Shown here one piece after another: positions 62,241 to 64,000 of a stretch of DNA of 64,000 nucleotides (position 1 is the first letter of the stretch; the number at the start of each line of letters is the position of its first letter). Both the position numbers and the translations under genes were made by a program. The notes beneath the pieces were generated by a model that was not told the DNA's origin, searched no databases, and saw only the letters and a list, made by a program, of their open reading frames with translations. Origin of the DNA: WTFY01 sp965214675 (GTDB taxonomy: Bacteria > Pseudomonadota > Gammaproteobacteria > UBA4575); the NCBI GenBank assembly GCA_965214675.1, contig OZ243969.1, positions 1,178,001 through 1,242,000 of the forward strand, read 5' to 3'.

Positions 62241-63329
62241 TCAGGTATTCTGAATAACAATTTTCGGAAACCGCGCCCTGTAATCTTTGCCTTGTACGGC
62301 AAGTTTGGCAGCGGATTTACGTGCGATCTCACGATATATTTCAGCGATTCGACTGTCCGGCATCATCGCTACTGACGGGTTGCCGCCATCCGCCTGTTCA
62401 CGAATATTAATGTCCAAAGGCAAGGCGCCCAGTATGTCGACCCCCGACTCTTCAGCCATGCGCTGGCCTCCACCCTGGCCGAATATAGCCTCTTCATGGC
62501 CACACTTGCTGCAGATATGGATGCTCATATTTTCTACAACCCCCAGCACCGGCACTTCAACTTTCTCAAACATCTTTAATCCCTTGCGTGCATCCAACAG
62601 GGCGATGTCCTGCGGTGTAGTGACGATAATTGCACCACTTACCGGAATTTTCTGTGCAAGTGTCAACTGCACGTCTCCTGTACCTGGCGGCAGGTCAACG
62701 ACCAGGTAGTCCAGTCCTCGCCAGCACGTATCATTCAACAGCTGCTCGAGTGCTTGGGTAACCATCGGCCCTCGCCAGATCATGGGGGTTTCCTCATCGA
62801 TCAAAAACCCGATCGACATCGCTTGCAGTCCGTGTGCTTCCATCGGTTCCAGGCTCTTGCCGTCACTGGACTTGGGCTGGCCGCTCACACCCAGCATGCG
62901 AGGCTGGCTGGGACCATAAATATCTGCATCCAGCATCCCCACCACGGCGCCCTCCATGGACAGCGCCAGCGCAAGATTGACGGCAGTGGTGGATTTGCCC
63001 ACCCCTCCCTTGCCGGAAGCTACGGCAATGATATTCTTAATGTTTTCAAGAGGCTTGAGACTTTTTTGTACCGTATGCGCCTCGATCTGCCAGCTCACAT
63101 CCGCCGATACCTGCTGCGCACCGGCTTCCAAAACTTTTACTTCAATCTGCTTGGCAAGACCGTCCACGATTCCCTTGGCAGGATAACCCAGCTTGACCGT
63201 GACACTTACCTTCCCGTCCTCCGTTTCAATGTCCTTGACGGTATTGCCCGCAACCAGATTTTTTCCAAGGTACGGGTCCTGAATCTGTTTCAGTGCTGTC
63301 TCAACCTGCTCTTTCGTAAGCTGCGCCAT
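62241..63329 (-). CDS. mrp: Mrp/ApbC-type iron-sulfur cluster carrier ATPase
   Basis: The 362-residue protein has an N-terminal MIP18-like domain (about residues 1-80), the deviant Walker A SGKGGVGKS (105-113) and a CxxC (ICSKCG) that binds the cluster in the dimer. It delivers Fe-S clusters to apoproteins. It is divergent from metG, the usual neighbour, with a good ribosome-binding site (AGGAGA). Confidence 0.95.
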   Translation of the reverse strand: MAQLTKEQVETALKQIQDPYLGKNLVAGNTVKDIETEDGKVSVTVKLGYPAKGIVDGLAKQIEVKVLEAGAQQVSADVSWQIEAHTVQKSLKPLENIKNIIAVASGKGGVGKSTTAVNLALALSMEGAVVGMLDADIYGPSQPRMLGVSGQPKSSDGKSLEPMEAHGLQAMSIGFLIDEETPMIWRGPMVTQALEQLLNDTCWRGLDYLVVDLPPGTGDVQLTLAQKIPVSGAIIVTTPQDIALLDARKGLKMFEKVEVPVLGVVENMSIHICSKCGHEEAIFGQGGGQRMAEESGVDILGALPLDINIREQADGGNPSVAMMPDSRIAEIYREIARKSAAKLAVQGKDYRARFPKIVIQNT

Positions 63330-63371
63330 TTGGGTCTCCTGAAAAATTTGGGTCTGGCGTACCGGGTGCTT

Positions 63372-63399
63372 ACTATACCATGCTCACCGGAGCAGCAAA
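63372..63399 (-). promoter_or_regulatory. candidate mrp promoter
   Basis: On the minus strand TTTGCT (63394-63399) and TATAGT (63372-63377) are separated by 16 bp, about 40 bases upstream of the mrp ATG. The -10 is strong and the -35 is weak. Confidence 0.45.
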
Positions 63400-63461
63400 G
63401 ACCTCAGATACAGTGGTTCAGCCTGTAAAACAATGGTGCGTTTTTCGAACTGTTAATAAGG

Positions 63462-63467
63462 TAAAAT
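63462..63467 (+). promoter_or_regulatory. candidate -10 box of metG
   Basis: TAAAAT lies 7 bases before the metG ATG at 63475. No clear -35 hexamer or Shine-Dalgarno sequence is seen. If used, the mRNA would have almost no leader when translation starts at 63475, or about 15 bases if it starts at 63490. Confidence 0.35.
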
Positions 63468-63474
63468 CGCCACA

Positions 63475-64000
63475 ATGGATCCCCTCCGAATGGACAAATC
63501 ACAACGAAATATCCTTGTCACCAGTGCGCTGCCTTATGCCAACGGACCGATTCATATCGGGCATCTGGTCGAATACATTCAGACCGACATCTGGGCCAGA
63601 TTCCAGAGAATGTGTGGACATGACTGCTTGTATATTTGTGCCGATGACGCCCATGGCACACCGATCATGCTCAAGGCCCAACAGGAGGGCATCACACCCG
63701 AGCAGTTGATATCGCAAGTCAGCATCGAGCATCAGAAAGACTTTTCCGATTTTCACATTCAGTTTGATAACTACCACTCGACACACTCGGAAGAAAACAG
63801 GATCCATTCCACACGCATCTATGAGCGCCTGAAAAAGAACGGATACATCACTACAAAAACGGTTGTAGACCTGTATGACCCGAAGGACAAGGTCTTTCTC
63901 CCGGATCGCTTTGTAAAGGGCGAATGCCCGAAGTGCAGTGCGAAAGACCAGTACGGGGATAACTGCGAGGTCTGCGGGAGCACCTACACCCCTGCAGACC
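63475..64000 (+). CDS. metG: Methionyl-tRNA synthetase, N-terminal part (runs off window)
   Basis: The first 175 codons are present. The class I signature HIGH appears in LPYANGPIHIGHLVEYIQTD, followed by CADDAHGTPIMLKAQQEG and the start of the zinc knuckle CPKCSAKDQYGDNCEVCG. The enzyme charges initiator and elongator tRNA-Met. The start is either the ATG at 63475 or the one five codons later at 63490, which is closer to the usual length. The gene is divergent from mrp. Confidence 0.96.
   Translation, partial: MDPLRMDKSQRNILVTSALPYANGPIHIGHLVEYIQTDIWARFQRMCGHDCLYICADDAHGTPIMLKAQQEGITPEQLISQVSIEHQKDFSDFHIQFDNYHSTHSEENRIHSTRIYERLKKNGYITTKTVVDLYDPKDKVFLPDRFVKGECPKCSAKDQYGDNCEVCGSTYTPAD

Noticed and set aside
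1..64000. tRNA genes, CRISPR arrays, insertion sequences, toxin-antitoxin or phage genes
   Set aside because: I looked in the gaps and found none; nearly all sequence is accounted for by conserved housekeeping genes and rnpB.

Overview
The window is a chromosomal segment of a gammaproteobacterium. The evidence is the gene order: a complete mraZ-to-lpxC division and cell-wall cluster with rnpB and rsmI just upstream, petABC-sspAB, murA beside hisG-hisD-hisC, yrbG-kdsC-lptCAB-rpoN-hpf-ptsN-rapZ, and coaE-zapD facing secA. HPr kinase (hprK) together with EIIA-Man, HPr and enzyme I after ptsN is not the enterobacterial arrangement. It fits deeper-branching gammaproteobacteria such as Chromatiales-like lineages; this placement is inference. 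Base composition looks GC-rich in the first half and more moderate after about 33 kb (impression, not computed). I see no tRNA, CRISPR array, insertion sequence, prophage or defence island.

Layout. 1-6.2 kb: pgeF (cut by the window edge) and rluD on minus, bamD on plus, then nadE-sucD-sucC on minus. 6.3-9.9 kb: coaE and zapD on plus, converging on a Nudix/ThiE-like fusion and argJ. 9.9-15.1 kb: secA, an M23 peptidase, dciA (plus) and lpxC. 15.2-32.7 kb: the minus-strand cluster mraZ-rsmH-ftsL-ftsI-murE-murF-mraY-murD-ftsW-murG-murC-murB-ddl-ftsQ-ftsA-ftsZ, mostly with overlapping or nearly touching genes, driven at least partly from a promoter next to two tandem MraZ-type boxes. 33.0-38.4 kb: rnpB and rsmI (minus), lpoA, diaA and an FAD-linked oxidase (plus). 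38.4-43.2 kb: sspB-sspA, the cytochrome bc1 operon petABC and a Nif3-like gene. 43.2-48.7 kb: murA-hisG-aroG-hisD-hisC, with a DAHP synthase inside the histidine genes. 48.8-53.2 kb: mlaC alone, then yrbG-kdsC-lptC-lptA-lptB. 53.4-60.0 kb: rpoN-hpf-ptsN-hprK-rapZ-EIIA-hpr-enzyme I. 60.1-64.0 kb: mgtE, dcd, mrp and the start of metG.

Function. Most of the window builds the envelope: peptidoglycan precursors and division (mur/fts/ddl, lpoA, zapD), lipid A and Kdo (lpxC, kdsC), LPS transport (lptCAB), outer-membrane protein assembly and secretion (bamD, secA). A regulatory phosphorelay (enzyme I, HPr with both His15 and Ser46, HPr kinase, EIIA-Ntr, an EIIA-Man-type protein, RapZ, sigma-54) has no sugar permease here. 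The rest is core energy and nucleotide or amino-acid metabolism.

No wholly new multi-gene system is evident. The most unusual signals are erosion of conserved neighbourhoods (mlaC without mlaF/E/D/B and ibaG, with a possible mlaF fossil; kdsD, yraN and yacG absent from their usual places), the DAHP synthase in the his operon, and the palindrome between the MraZ boxes and the mraZ start codon.
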